DNA of 64,000 nt. Origin: Avimicrobium caecorum. Its GTDB lineage: Bacteria > Bacillota > Clostridia > Oscillospirales > Ruminococcaceae. The position numbers and the translations under genes are program-made. This document shows, piece after piece, positions 47,515 through 55,413 of this stretch. The stretch spans positions 1 through 64,000 of the forward strand of contig CAJFNJ010000013.1 of assembly GCA_904394705.1 (NCBI GenBank). The letters run 5' to 3'. The first letter of the stretch is position 1; every line of letters begins with the position of its first letter. A model generated the notes under the pieces. The model did not search any database, had not been told where the DNA came from, and saw only the letters and a program-made list of their open reading frames with translations.

Positions 47515-48525
47515 ATGAAGAAGATTTTTGCTCTTGCTCTGGCTGCTCTGATGACAGCTGGCATGACCACTGTTGCCTTCGCTGCTGATGATGCTTATCT
47601 GAAGTTTGGTGTTGAAGGTCAGGCTGTTGTCGATACAAATGACGATGGTAAGTTCCTGACGGGCGATAAAGCTAAGGATTTCACTGCTAGCAAGGTTGAT
47701 CTGTCCGAGATTCCTGGCGGTAAGAAGGTTGCTATCCTGCTGAAGAGCAGTGAAGGCGATGCTCTCATTGATGACAAGGATGAAATCAAGGGCTACAAGG
47801 TTAAGACTGAGTGGTCCGTTGGTGATCTGGATGAGAAGGCTGCCATTGAGCTGGTTAAGTTCGACAGCGGTTATTACTATGCTGTAACCTTCACTCTGCC
47901 CGAGGGTGCTGAGACCAAGTATCAGGATCTCGCTGGTGAGGTTTCCATCTACAAGAACTCTTCTGACCTGAAGGAAGATTCCGGCAAGGTTGGTATCACC
48001 CTGAAGTTTGGCGCAGAGTATGGTTATACCCAGAATTACTTGCAGGACGTTGAGGACGATATGACCAAGGCTCAGGTTGTTATCTTCAAGGATAAGGCAA
48101 CTGATGATGGTCTGGAAGGCGAAGAGACTCTGACCTTTGGCGACTTCGAGTTCGAGGTTGACGTTACTGGCCAGGGCAAGCTGAACCTGAAGAACAACAC
48201 CGACTTCAACAAGGAATTCGCTGCGATGTATGACTATGCCAACATCGACTTCATCACCTTCGAGAAGGAGCCTACCTTCAACAAGAATGGTATCGTTTAC
48301 CTGTATGCTGATGAGGATGCTTACGTATACGAAGTAACTGCTGACGGCGCTAAGGAAATCAAGGGCCTGAAGTGGGACGAGGACTACGAGGCTTGGAGCT
48401 GGAAGACCAGAACTCTGAAGAGCTACGCTATCTCTGACGTAGAGCTGACCGAGAAGACCGTTACCGAGGATAAGGACGACACCACCACCGACGGTGGCAA
48501 GAAGAACCCTGATACCGGTAGATAA
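47515..48525 (+). CDS. secreted protein of the NPDTGR-tailed family, member 2
   Basis: 336 residues from the ATG behind TGGAGGAAAAGAAAC. The signal peptide (MKKIFALALAALMTAGMTTV, AFA cut site) differs from member 1 at one position over the first 24 residues, even at the DNA level almost unchanged. The middle is divergent, and the last about 120 residues match member 1 closely. It ends GGKKNPDTGR, then stop. Codon use is of the highly expressed type. Function unknown. The pattern of constant ends and a variable middle suggests surface proteins under diversifying pressure. Confidence 0.82.
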   Translation: MKKIFALALAALMTAGMTTVAFAADDAYLKFGVEGQAVVDTNDDGKFLTGDKAKDFTASKVDLSEIPGGKKVAILLKSSEGDALIDDKDEIKGYKVKTEWSVGDLDEKAAIELVKFDSGYYYAVTFTLPEGAETKYQDLAGEVSIYKNSSDLKEDSGKVGITLKFGAEYGYTQNYLQDVEDDMTKAQVVIFKDKATDDGLEGEETLTFGDFEFEVDVTGQGKLNLKNNTDFNKEFAAMYDYANIDFITFEKEPTFNKNGIVYLYADEDAYVYEVTADGAKEIKGLKWDEDYEAWSWKTRTLKSYAISDVELTEKTVTEDKDDTTTDGGKKNPDTGR

Positions 48526-48532
48526 ATCTACC
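48517..48532. repeat. palindrome around the stop codon
   Basis: GGTAGAT-aa-ATCTACC with the TAA stop inside, extendable by GATA/TATC on the outside. Same position as in members 1 and 3, different bases. Confidence 0.7.
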
Positions 48533-48542
48533 GCTATCAGTC

Positions 48543-48559
48543 GGAAACCTTCGGTTTCC
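48543..48559. repeat. triloop hairpin
   Basis: GGAAACC-ttc-GGTTTCC, part of the hairpin run behind NPDTGR gene 2. Confidence 0.6.
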
Positions 48560-48564
48560 TCTCA

Positions 48565-48596
48565 CGAGTTTGGAACGATGTTCCAAACATCGCCGG
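48565..48596. repeat. hairpin element H, copy 2
   Basis: CGA, arm GTTTGGAAC, loop GAT, arm GTTCCAAAC, then ATCGCCGG. Frame as in copy 1, arm bases changed on both sides. Confidence 0.7.
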
Positions 48597-48603
48597 ACTG
48601 GTA

Positions 48604-48620
48604 GATAAGCTTCGCTTATC
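48604..48620. repeat. triloop hairpin
   Basis: GATAAGC-ttc-GCTTATC followed by CACCTGCGA, words also found behind gene 1 near 9560. Confidence 0.6.
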
Positions 48621-48630
48621 CACCTGCGAG

Positions 48631-48649
48631 CGATTTGCTCTGCAAATCG
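48631..48649. repeat. triloop hairpin
   Basis: CGATTTGC-tct-GCAAATCG, last of the run behind NPDTGR gene 2. From 48650 to 48805 no gene is seen. Confidence 0.6.
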
Positions 48650-48810
48650 GTCGTGGCCTTCGGGTGGGTCAGAATTGACTTACCCACACAACGCTTCACA
48701 CTGACGGGCAAGTGTCTTGCTTCAGTCAGTTAGAAGAGCGTCAGGCCGGATGCTCTCCAACCTATTTCATCATGCCTGATGCTGCATTTCCATCCTGGAA
48801 ACACAAATGC

Positions 48811-48850
48811 AAAAGATCCGCTGTGGGATTTCCCCGGCGGGTCTTTTTTT
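48811..48850 (+). terminator. intrinsic terminator
   Basis: AAGATCCGC pairs with GCGGGTCTT across about 15 bases and runs into T7. It is the likely end of the gene 2 transcript, 290 bases behind the stop codon, so the 3' part of the mRNA is long. Confidence 0.65.
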
Positions 48851-48961
48851 ATCCCATCGGCATGTACTTCCCGGGACTGTTCATAAAATTTGTATTGTAT
48901 CTGCCTGCCCATTCCGATATACTGAAATCAGGAATCTGTTTCTGAAAAAGGGGGCACGGGT

Positions 48962-49555
48962 ATGGAACCACTCCTGCAGGAAACCCTGCAGAGCCGGGAT
49001 TTTTCCGGAGAGGATCTTCTGAAGATCCAGGCAGAACACTGTCGGTTTGTTTCCTGTATTTTCGAGGACGCCCTTCTGGAACACTGCCGGTTTTCCGAGT
49101 GTGTGTTCCGGTTCTGTGAGTTTTCCGGAACCATGCTGCGGCAGTGTGAACTGCTCAGCTGTACCTTTGAGCACTGCCGGTTTTTTGCCAGTGATCTGGT
49201 GGACTGTAAAATGCTGGGCAGTGTGTTCCGGGACTGTACCGTGACAGCCCTGCATATTTCCGGCGGCAACTGGGCTTATACAGCCCTGCGGCAGATGGAC
49301 CTCAGCCATAATGATCTGTCTGGCGTGCGGCTGGATGGAGCGGATCTCTCCGGCTGTGATCTCCAGGACTGCGATTTTACCGGCTGCAGCATGCGGGAAG
49401 CGGTTCTGGCAGAAGCGGATCTGCGGGGTGCCGATCTCCGGGGAGCGGATCTCTGGGGGGTGGACCTGCGTTCCGCACGCATCCATCAAACCCGGATTGA
49501 TCTCACAGAAGCAGTGCGTCTGGCAGAACAGTCCGGCTATCTGGTAGAAGTATAG
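48962..49555 (+). CDS. pentapeptide-repeat protein
   Basis: 197 residues made almost wholly of A(D/N)LxX-type five-residue repeats: DALLEHCRF, CKMLGSVFRDC, then ADLSGCDLQDCDF and ADLRGADLRGADLWGVDL. They fold into a square right-handed helix. Some relatives (Qnr, McbG, MfpA) mimic DNA and protect gyrase; most have no known role. The unusual wealth of cysteine (more than 15) is noted. Its gene ends 12 bases before the next start, so both are cotranscribed. Confidence 0.85.
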   Translation: MEPLLQETLQSRDFSGEDLLKIQAEHCRFVSCIFEDALLEHCRFSECVFRFCEFSGTMLRQCELLSCTFEHCRFFASDLVDCKMLGSVFRDCTVTALHISGGNWAYTALRQMDLSHNDLSGVRLDGADLSGCDLQDCDFTGCSMREAVLAEADLRGADLRGADLWGVDLRSARIHQTRIDLTEAVRLAEQSGYLVEV

Positions 49556-49567
49556 GAGGTAATGTCT

Positions 49568-50539
49568 ATGAATAAAAAGCGTTTTCTCACCCTGCTGCTG
49601 GCAGGAGTCCTGTCCCTTGGCCTGACCGCCTGCAGCGGCGGGGACGAGCGCGGCAGTTCGTCCACCGGGGACCAGAGCTCTTCCAGCACAGCGGAGGAAC
49701 CTTCTTCCGGAACAGAGAACAGCAGCAAGGTGGAAGGGTTCACACTGGATACCCCCACCACAGCCGATGAAGCAGCGGAGTATTTCAAACAGGCGCTGCT
49801 TGCCGGAAATGTGGACGCGATCCAGAAGGTGACCAGCTGCACCTATGAGGACTGGGACGATGTGACCTTTGACAGCATCGAATATCAGACCATTGCCCAG
49901 GACCCGGTAAGCTCCCGGTATCAGTTCACCTTCACTGTGAGCCAGAGCGATTGCGAAACCTTCCCCACCGGCACCTATGAGCGCATTGTGGAGGTCACCA
50001 ATGTGACCGACTATTCGGAAACCCCGGTGGTGACCATGCTCTATGACAAGAGCTGGAATTACTATGAGCTGTTCCCCTATGATATGGAGCAGCCGGGCTA
50101 TGATGTATACAGCCAGATGAAGCGGTTTGTGGACTTCATGGGGAATATGACATTTTCTTCCCCGTCGGAGCTCACCGAGGAGCAGATGGTGGAGTATGCC
50201 ATGGTGACCATTTTTGACGATTACAACGGGGAGCGGGAGCTCTATTCGGTGGACGAAGTGAGCAAGATGGTAGAGACCCTCTTTGGCGTGAGCGGTGTGG
50301 ATGCTTCCAAGACCAAGTTCTATAACGAGGAAGAGGGTGGCTGTGAGATGCTGGGCCGAGGCGGTATGTGGTATTATACCTGGACCAGTCCGGCTGTACA
50401 GGATGCCTCCACCGGACGCTATACCCTGGACATCACCTTCTATTCCGACCCGCTGCGCACGATCAAGAAGAAGAGCATGCGCTATACTCTGGAACCGAAT
50501 GGCGATCATTATAAGTTCATCAGCGCAGTGGAGATCTGA
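49568..50539 (+). CDS. lipoprotein with DUF-like outer domain, unknown
   Basis: 323 residues from the ATG at 49568 (AGGAGG is eight bases away; the ATG at 49562 is too close). The lipoprotein signal ends LSLGLTAC. A Ser/Gly linker (about 22-55) precedes an acidic domain in which DTPTTADEAAEYFKQALLAG and a later DDYNGERELYSVDEVSKMVETLF stand out. No family was recognised. Probably in one operon with the pentapeptide protein. Confidence 0.65.
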   Translation: MNKKRFLTLLLAGVLSLGLTACSGGDERGSSSTGDQSSSSTAEEPSSGTENSSKVEGFTLDTPTTADEAAEYFKQALLAGNVDAIQKVTSCTYEDWDDVTFDSIEYQTIAQDPVSSRYQFTFTVSQSDCETFPTGTYERIVEVTNVTDYSETPVVTMLYDKSWNYYELFPYDMEQPGYDVYSQMKRFVDFMGNMTFSSPSELTEEQMVEYAMVTIFDDYNGERELYSVDEVSKMVETLFGVSGVDASKTKFYNEEEGGCEMLGRGGMWYYTWTSPAVQDASTGRYTLDITFYSDPLRTIKKKSMRYTLEPNGDHYKFISAVEI

Positions 50540-50585
50540 GCAGGCTGAAAGGCAAAATATTCCGGTTTGGAATCCGGAAAAACGC

Positions 50586-50614
50586 TTTATTTTTCAGCAT
50601 GAATAGTATATAAT
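50586..50614 (+). promoter_or_regulatory. promoter of NPDTGR gene 3
   Basis: TTTATT (50586-50591) and a perfect TATAAT (50609-50614), 17 bases apart. It has no G tract, unlike the promoters of members 1 and 2. Confidence 0.6.
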
Positions 50615-50682
50615 TGTTTCAGTACCCTGAAGATGCTTTCTTTATGGAAAGGAATATCACAGAAATTCTGGAGGGAAAAAGT

Positions 50683-51882
50683 ATGAAACGATTTGCAGCA
50701 ATGATGCTGGCGGCACTGTTGGCCGCAAGTTCGACAACAGTTGCATTTGCCGCAAAGAATTATGATTATATCGAGTTCGGCGGCTGGGTAACGCTCGATT
50801 ATGACGCCATGGATGGCGGCAATGTTCTGGTACCGGGCAACACCTACACCTTCCCGATCCTGGACGGCAGTGATTACTTCAATGAGGAATCCGCTGATGT
50901 ATGGCGTATTTCCGCATCGGAGTACACTCCCAAGGGGGAAGATGAAAAGTTCTCCTCGGTGAGCGTATCCCAGGGTTCGGACGGTGTTTATTATCTGACT
51001 GTCAAGGTCAAGCAGAACCGGGACACCTATTACTCGGAGCAGGATGCTTTTATCCTGCTGAAGGTCGAGGAGAAGGGCATTGACCGGGAAGATGCTGAGA
51101 TCAACAGCTCGGATGCCACTCAGTATGAGAGCGATACAAGAAATTTCTTTGACAATCTGGACGATTCCGGTGACTATGGTGCCAGCCGTGCCCTGTCCCT
51201 GAGCAACCTCCAGCGCTATTCGGAGACCTATCCCACCGACTTTGACGGCGGCTTCATCAGCGGCCAGAGCGGCAGTGTCAGCGGCACACTCAAGTCTGAG
51301 GACCGTGTATACTACACCACCATCTCGGTAGAGGAATTTGAGATTGCTTCCACCGACTATGATGTCATAGACGACGATGAGTACGATGTGGATAACTCAA
51401 TGCCGCTGGTAATGGCAGGCGGCGATGTATCCAAGTCGAACCTTTCCTTCGGCAATACCGCAGAGTATCTGGCGAAGTTCTCCTCTTCCAAGGAGAAGCC
51501 CTACAATCTGTCCTACTCCACTGTTACCAACTCGGATGTAGCAGGCGCCAACCCCAATGCGGATCTGGTCTGCATCTCCTTCCCGGGCACCCCGATGTTC
51601 GCTGCCAACTCCTATCTGGTGATCAAGGATAAGGATATGAAGTACCTCTATGAAGTGGATGGCGATGAACTGATCGAGCTGGAAACCACCACACAGGATG
51701 GTTATCTGGCATACCGGACTGACCGTCTGACCAGCTATATCGCTTCGGACCGTCCGCTGAAGAATGCGGTTTCTTCTTCGGATAAGGAGACCAGCTCTTC
51801 TTCGTCCAGCAGCTCGACTTCGAGCAGCACCACTTCCGGCGGCAGCACATCCAGCAAGCCGAACCCGGATACTGGTCGATAA
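50683..51882 (+). CDS. secreted protein of the NPDTGR-tailed family, member 3
   Basis: 399 residues. The signal peptide is MKRFAAMMLAALLAASSTTV with cut after AFA. An acidic N-terminal domain is followed by the C-terminal module of the family in diverged form (FPGTPMFAANSYLVIKDKD, LYEVDGDELIELE, YLAYRTDRLTSYIASD). A linker of about 25 mostly serine and threonine residues then leads to SSKPNPDTGR and the stop. The linker is like those of cell-wall-spanning proteins, yet no membrane tail follows. Function unknown. Confidence 0.75.
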   Translation: MKRFAAMMLAALLAASSTTVAFAAKNYDYIEFGGWVTLDYDAMDGGNVLVPGNTYTFPILDGSDYFNEESADVWRISASEYTPKGEDEKFSSVSVSQGSDGVYYLTVKVKQNRDTYYSEQDAFILLKVEEKGIDREDAEINSSDATQYESDTRNFFDNLDDSGDYGASRALSLSNLQRYSETYPTDFDGGFISGQSGSVSGTLKSEDRVYYTTISVEEFEIASTDYDVIDDDEYDVDNSMPLVMAGGDVSKSNLSFGNTAEYLAKFSSSKEKPYNLSYSTVTNSDVAGANPNADLVCISFPGTPMFAANSYLVIKDKDMKYLYEVDGDELIELETTTQDGYLAYRTDRLTSYIASDRPLKNAVSSSDKETSSSSSSSSTSSSTTSGGSTSSKPNPDTGR

Positions 51883-51903
51883 ATTACTCTGTAATTTATC
51901 GAC
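51875..51903. repeat. 13-base palindrome around the stop codon
   Basis: GTCGATAAATTAC-tct-GTAATTTATCGAC; the TAA stop of member 3 lies in the left arm. The longest of the three stop-codon hairpins. Confidence 0.75.
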
Positions 51904-51906
51904 GCA

Positions 51907-51939
51907 GCGAATTTGGCACTGATGTGCCAAATATCATGG
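51907..51939. repeat. hairpin element H, copy 3
   Basis: GCGA, arm ATTTGGCAC, loop TGAT, arm GTGCCAAAT, then ATCATGG. Preceded by GACGCA as copy 4 is. Confidence 0.7.
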
Positions 51940-51983
51940 AATGACGCGAATCAGCCCTGGCTTTGCTGAAGCAGGGCGACGCA

Positions 51984-52016
51984 GCGAATTTGGCATTAAC
52001 ATGCCAAATGTCGTGG
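51984..52016. repeat. hairpin element H, copy 4
   Basis: GCGA, arm ATTTGGCAT, loop TAAC, arm ATGCCAAAT, then GTCGTGG. One pair of its stem differs from copy 3 on both sides (C-G to T-A). Between copies 3 and 4 lies GCCCTGGC...GCAGGGC, a further hairpin. Confidence 0.7.
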
Positions 52017-52072
52017 AAGTGTCATTGAAAGGCCTTTGCCAAGGCCTCCGGCACAAGTTCAGAATGATCCAG

Positions 52073-52107
52073 GCAGGACTTCCTTTTGGAAGTCCTGCTT
52101 TTTATTT
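52073..52107 (+). terminator. terminator of NPDTGR gene 3
   Basis: GCAGGACTTCC-tttt-GGAAGTCCTGC followed by TTTTTATTTT; about 190 bases behind the stop codon. Confidence 0.88.
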
Positions 52108-52168
52108 TCCCATGGAATGGCGAATTTTTATGGCATGAAAATGATTACAAAATGGTAACAACCTTCTA

Positions 52169-52197
52169 TTGAGCCGGCCCGGCTGCTCCGGTATAAT
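52169..52197 (+). promoter_or_regulatory. promoter of family member 4
   Basis: TTGAGC (52169-52174) and TATAAT (52192-52197) with a 17-base spacer. Confidence 0.7.
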
Positions 52198-52276
52198 GGA
52201 CTCATCGGGCAGATCGCCCGGAATATGCAAGGAACGCCGGGTCAGCCCGGCAGCAACATAAGGGAGGAAATCGAAG

Positions 52277-53185
52277 ATGAGAGAGAAGAAGATGCTGCGC
52301 CGGACTGCTGCCGGTATGATTGCCGCCGTGCTGATGGCTGGCGGGATCAGCACAGCGTATGCCGCAGAGACCCCGGGACTGTCCCTGGGGAACGATGGGG
52401 CGGTGGCAGCGGAGATCAGCCTGCTGCAGCCGGACAGCACCTATTACTTCCCGGTGCAGTACACCCGGGAGGATGGCCGCCTGGTGCAGGTGCGTGCTTC
52501 AGAAGCAGATGCGCTGGAGCTGGAAGTGCGTTCGGGCGAGGCACTGGACGGGGCGGAGATCCGCACCTGGAACGGACGGTGCTATGTGCGTCTGGAAACC
52601 GCCGGGGATATCCGGGACGGCGAACGCTACACCACTGAGCTCACCCTGCGGTATGACCGGGGCGGGGACGAGGAGACACTGGACTTCGCTGTTACAGCGG
52701 GGCTACGTGCGGCGAGCCTTTCGTCGGTACAGGCCGGAGAACCCATTCCGGTCAGAACCTATATGCCCCTCTACACCGTAGCCCAGCAGATGAAACTGGC
52801 CCGGCTGAACCTCTGGCGTCCGGTGACCTTTGTGGGAGAGGGCTGGAGCTTTACCGGCACCCTCACTGCCAAGGGGACAGTGGATTTCTCGGTGACACGG
52901 GAGAGCATTCCGGCAGTGGAACGGTACCTGGACGGCGCACCGGCAGCCTATCTGGGCTTCCCGGGCGGCGGCAACTTTGAAAACGGAAAGCTGACCATCG
53001 ACCTCAGTCAGTTCCGGGAGGAATTTGACGGCACTGTCTATGCCTACCGGTACCTCTATGGACGGCTCTACCGGATTCCGTCCAGCTATGATGCCGAAGC
53101 GAATACCATCACCCTGTCGGTGACCAACCTGGGACGGTATGTCCTCACCGATGAGAAGATCCCCGAAGCCACCATCGTGGACTGA
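52277..53185 (+). CDS. secreted relative of the NPDTGR family without the NPDTGR tail, member 4
   Basis: 302 residues with a signal peptide (LRRTAAGMIAAVLMAGGIST, AYA cut). The C-terminal half has the family layout: a YLGFPGGGNFENGKLTIDL strand pair, YAYRYLYGRLYRIPSSYD, then ITLSVTNLGRYVLTDEKI in place of the LKSYAISDVEL segment. It stops there without linker or NPDTGR. Codon use is GC-rich and not of the highly expressed type. No palindrome surrounds its stop. Probably an older, less expressed paralog. Confidence 0.65.
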   Translation: MREKKMLRRTAAGMIAAVLMAGGISTAYAAETPGLSLGNDGAVAAEISLLQPDSTYYFPVQYTREDGRLVQVRASEADALELEVRSGEALDGAEIRTWNGRCYVRLETAGDIRDGERYTTELTLRYDRGGDEETLDFAVTAGLRAASLSSVQAGEPIPVRTYMPLYTVAQQMKLARLNLWRPVTFVGEGWSFTGTLTAKGTVDFSVTRESIPAVERYLDGAPAAYLGFPGGGNFENGKLTIDLSQFREEFDGTVYAYRYLYGRLYRIPSSYDAEANTITLSVTNLGRYVLTDEKIPEATIVD

Positions 53186-53199
53186 TTTTCACTGCAAAT

Positions 53200-53243
53200 A
53201 AAAACACCCCTGTGGGAACCCGGTTCCTTACAGGGGTGTTTTT
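53200..53243. terminator. bidirectional terminator behind member 4
   Basis: AAAAACACCCCTGT and ACAGGGGTGTTTTT flank a 16-base loop. Confidence 0.88.
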
Positions 53244-53324
53244 GTGTAAAGATGATTTATCGCTTTATCACAAAAATAGATCGAAATGTATGCGGGTTTG
53301 TCAATAGTTGCCAGTGCACGGGTG

Positions 53325-53333
53325 TGTTATAAT
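53325..53333 (+). promoter_or_regulatory. extended -10 promoter of the membrane protein operon
   Basis: TGTTATAAT-type box (TG one base before TATAAT at 53328-53333) without a good -35. Confidence 0.55.
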
Positions 53334-53374
53334 TGGTATATAGCATTCTTGCGGAAACAGGGAGGAGAAATCAA

Positions 53375-53872
53375 ATGGGAGGAATGGAAGCCTGCATCGA
53401 TGTCCGGCGGGAAATACGGGTCCTGGCCTGGATCGCAGGTGCGGAAGTAGTGCTGGCAGTGATGTTCCAGTTCTATCCGCATGGCCCGCAGCTGGGGACA
53501 GATCCGCTCAATCTGGGGTATCTGTTCGGGCGCTGGATGTGCGCGGTGGAGGCTGTGGCACTGGTGCGGCAGGTGGGCCACATGGACCGCCTGGCAAAGA
53601 AACTGTCCGGTCTGGACGGCTATCTGCTCACCGAGCAGCTCAGGGCGGTGGAACGGGTACGGAGGGACGGCGCTGTCTGCCTGCGGGCAGCGGTATTCGG
53701 GCTTTATCCGTTGGTGTTCCTGGGGATCGAGTTCCTGGCCTTCCACAGCCTGAGATCCCTTGCGGGTTATCTGCTCAGCCTGGGGTTCTATCTCTGCTAT
53801 GAGGCGGCACAGCTTCGGTTTCGCCGGAAACTCAGGGGACTTATGAACGCTCTGGAAGGAGGCGGATTCTGA
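53375..53872 (+). CDS. membrane protein, unknown, first of a set of three
   Basis: 165 residues from the ATG at 53375 behind GGGAGGAGAAATCAA. About four hydrophobic segments (VLAWIAGAEVVLAVMFQF; a second near 50-60; FGLYPLVFLGIEFLAF; LAGYLLSLGFYLCYEA). No family was recognised. It overlaps the next gene by one base (TGATG). Confidence 0.6.
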   Translation: MGGMEACIDVRREIRVLAWIAGAEVVLAVMFQFYPHGPQLGTDPLNLGYLFGRWMCAVEAVALVRQVGHMDRLAKKLSGLDGYLLTEQLRAVERVRRDGAVCLRAAVFGLYPLVFLGIEFLAFHSLRSLAGYLLSLGFYLCYEAAQLRFRRKLRGLMNALEGGGF

Positions 53873-54303
53873 TGGAACAGCAAATTCGGGAACAGATCGC
53901 CCATCTGCAGAGGGAATCCCGGTTCCTGCGGAATCTGGCAGGCGGGATTCTTCTCTACTCGATTGTGACTTCCAGCTTTCTGAAAGTTCCGTTCCTGTCG
54001 CCGCTGGGATTCCTCTTTGCCGTTTTCCTCTATCTCAGCGCCCGGGATATTTATAAGGACGCCGATGCCCAGCAGCCGGAAAACTGGAGCAGTCCGGAAC
54101 AGTTCCTGGAGGTCAGTCGGCAGATCCGGGAGGAAAGCGTCTGGAAGCTCCACACACGGCTGATCCTGCTGCTTACCTTTTATGTGATCGATATGATCAG
54201 CTACCCCACCGTCGTTCTGGCAGTCAATATGGCAGTGACGCTGGCACTCTGTGCCCTGTATGAGTGGGGACTGCGCCGGTTTGAAAAACGCACCGGCATC
54301 TGA
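53872..54303 (+). CDS. membrane protein, unknown, second of the set
   Basis: 143 residues with about four hydrophobic segments in two pairs, an acidic middle and a basic end (LRRFEKRTGI). The layout is like that of the first protein in the set, so the two may form a complex. No family was recognised. Confidence 0.58.
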   Translation: MEQQIREQIAHLQRESRFLRNLAGGILLYSIVTSSFLKVPFLSPLGFLFAVFLYLSARDIYKDADAQQPENWSSPEQFLEVSRQIREESVWKLHTRLILLLTFYVIDMISYPTVVLAVNMAVTLALCALYEWGLRRFEKRTGI

Positions 54304-54323
54304 AAAAACAAGGAGGGGATTTG

Positions 54324-55352
54324 ATGAGTGAAATAAAACTGCGTTCGGTACCTGCCCTGAAAAAAGAGATCATCCGCCTGGCACTGGCTGCTGCGGTGCA
54401 GCTTCTGTTTGCCCTTTGGTTTTATGCTTTCTGCTGCGGCCTGGTGAGCCTGGGGCCGCTGCGCCTCCCCTATGGAGTAAAGGGATATGAATTCGGCGGC
54501 ATGGTCTGTGTGCTCACCGCTTTTATGCCGGTGCGGACGGTGTGGAACCTCAACGAGGCGGTGGACGAGGCCAAAAAGCACGAACCCCTGGACTTTGACG
54601 CTCTGCTTTCCCGGATGGCGGAGATCTGCCGCAAGGCGCTCCGGGAGCTCCCCAGAGCCCTGGTGGTAATCCCGCTCCTCTTCCTGGTGGAGTGGATGCA
54701 GGCCGGCACCCTCAACTCCATTCCCATGGCAGTGGTCTATGCCCTGCTGATCCTGATGGACTTTCTCCTGTTCCGGCGATTCCTTACCCTGCTGCAGACC
54801 CCGTTCCGGAATGGGGACAGAGCGGCGGAGGGTACAGCACCGGACGGCAACCCAGTTCTCCGGAGCCGGGAGCAGGCCGATGATCTCCGCTCCCTCCAGA
54901 ACGGCGCCCGGAACTTTATGATTCTGGGGGCTGTGGAGCTGATAGTAGTTGCTATACCGCTGGTTCAGGCAGGACTTTCCTTACAGATGATTTCTCTGCG
55001 CCCCCGACTCACAGCCAATATCCTTACTCTACTGGTTTGCGGATGGCTGGGAGTGAAGATTATCCTGCACAGCTGGGAGGTATATCAGCGGGCGGGCGTG
55101 CTGCACTCAGACGATGGAAAAGACCTCATCACCCAGAAGCTGGGCGATCTGGCGGCGCAGCTCGGGACGGCACGGGAAAAGATCATGATGACGGCACTTA
55201 TTGCCCCGCTGGCGCTGCTGGCGGATGTGTTCCGAAGCGAGTCGGCGGCGGCTCTGCCCTGGTTCGGGCTGGCGGTGGTGTACTACCTGCTGTTTGAGCT
55301 GCTCTGGCGGCGGTATAAAAAGCAGGTGGATCAGGTGATGGCAGAGGTCTGA
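54324..55352 (+). CDS. polytopic membrane protein, unknown, third of the set
   Basis: 342 residues; ATG at 54324 behind AAGGAGGGGATTTG. About seven membrane segments: two near 20-65, two at about 115-150, two at about 195-245, and one or two near the end (LPWFGLAVVYYLLFELLWRR). Cytosolic loops are charged. No transporter or enzyme motif was seen. Ends the three-gene operon at a strong terminator. Confidence 0.6.
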   Translation: MSEIKLRSVPALKKEIIRLALAAAVQLLFALWFYAFCCGLVSLGPLRLPYGVKGYEFGGMVCVLTAFMPVRTVWNLNEAVDEAKKHEPLDFDALLSRMAEICRKALRELPRALVVIPLLFLVEWMQAGTLNSIPMAVVYALLILMDFLLFRRFLTLLQTPFRNGDRAAEGTAPDGNPVLRSREQADDLRSLQNGARNFMILGAVELIVVAIPLVQAGLSLQMISLRPRLTANILTLLVCGWLGVKIILHSWEVYQRAGVLHSDDGKDLITQKLGDLAAQLGTAREKIMMTALIAPLALLADVFRSESAAALPWFGLAVVYYLLFELLWRRYKKQVDQVMAEV

Positions 55353-55365
55353 CCAGTTGCAGAAG

Positions 55366-55399
55366 AAAAAAGGCGGACACAGCTGTGTCCGCCTTTTTT
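55366..55399. terminator. bidirectional terminator
   Basis: AAAAAAGGCGGACACA and TGTGTCCGCCTTTTTT with a 2-base loop, between convergent genes. Confidence 0.9.
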
Positions 55400-55413
55400 A
55401 CTCTGAAAAGGGA

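Noticed and set aside
48517..52016. CRISPR array suggested by repeated palindromes behind the NPDTGR genes
   Set aside because: The units are not direct repeats with regular spacers, the arms differ between copies and no cas gene is present.
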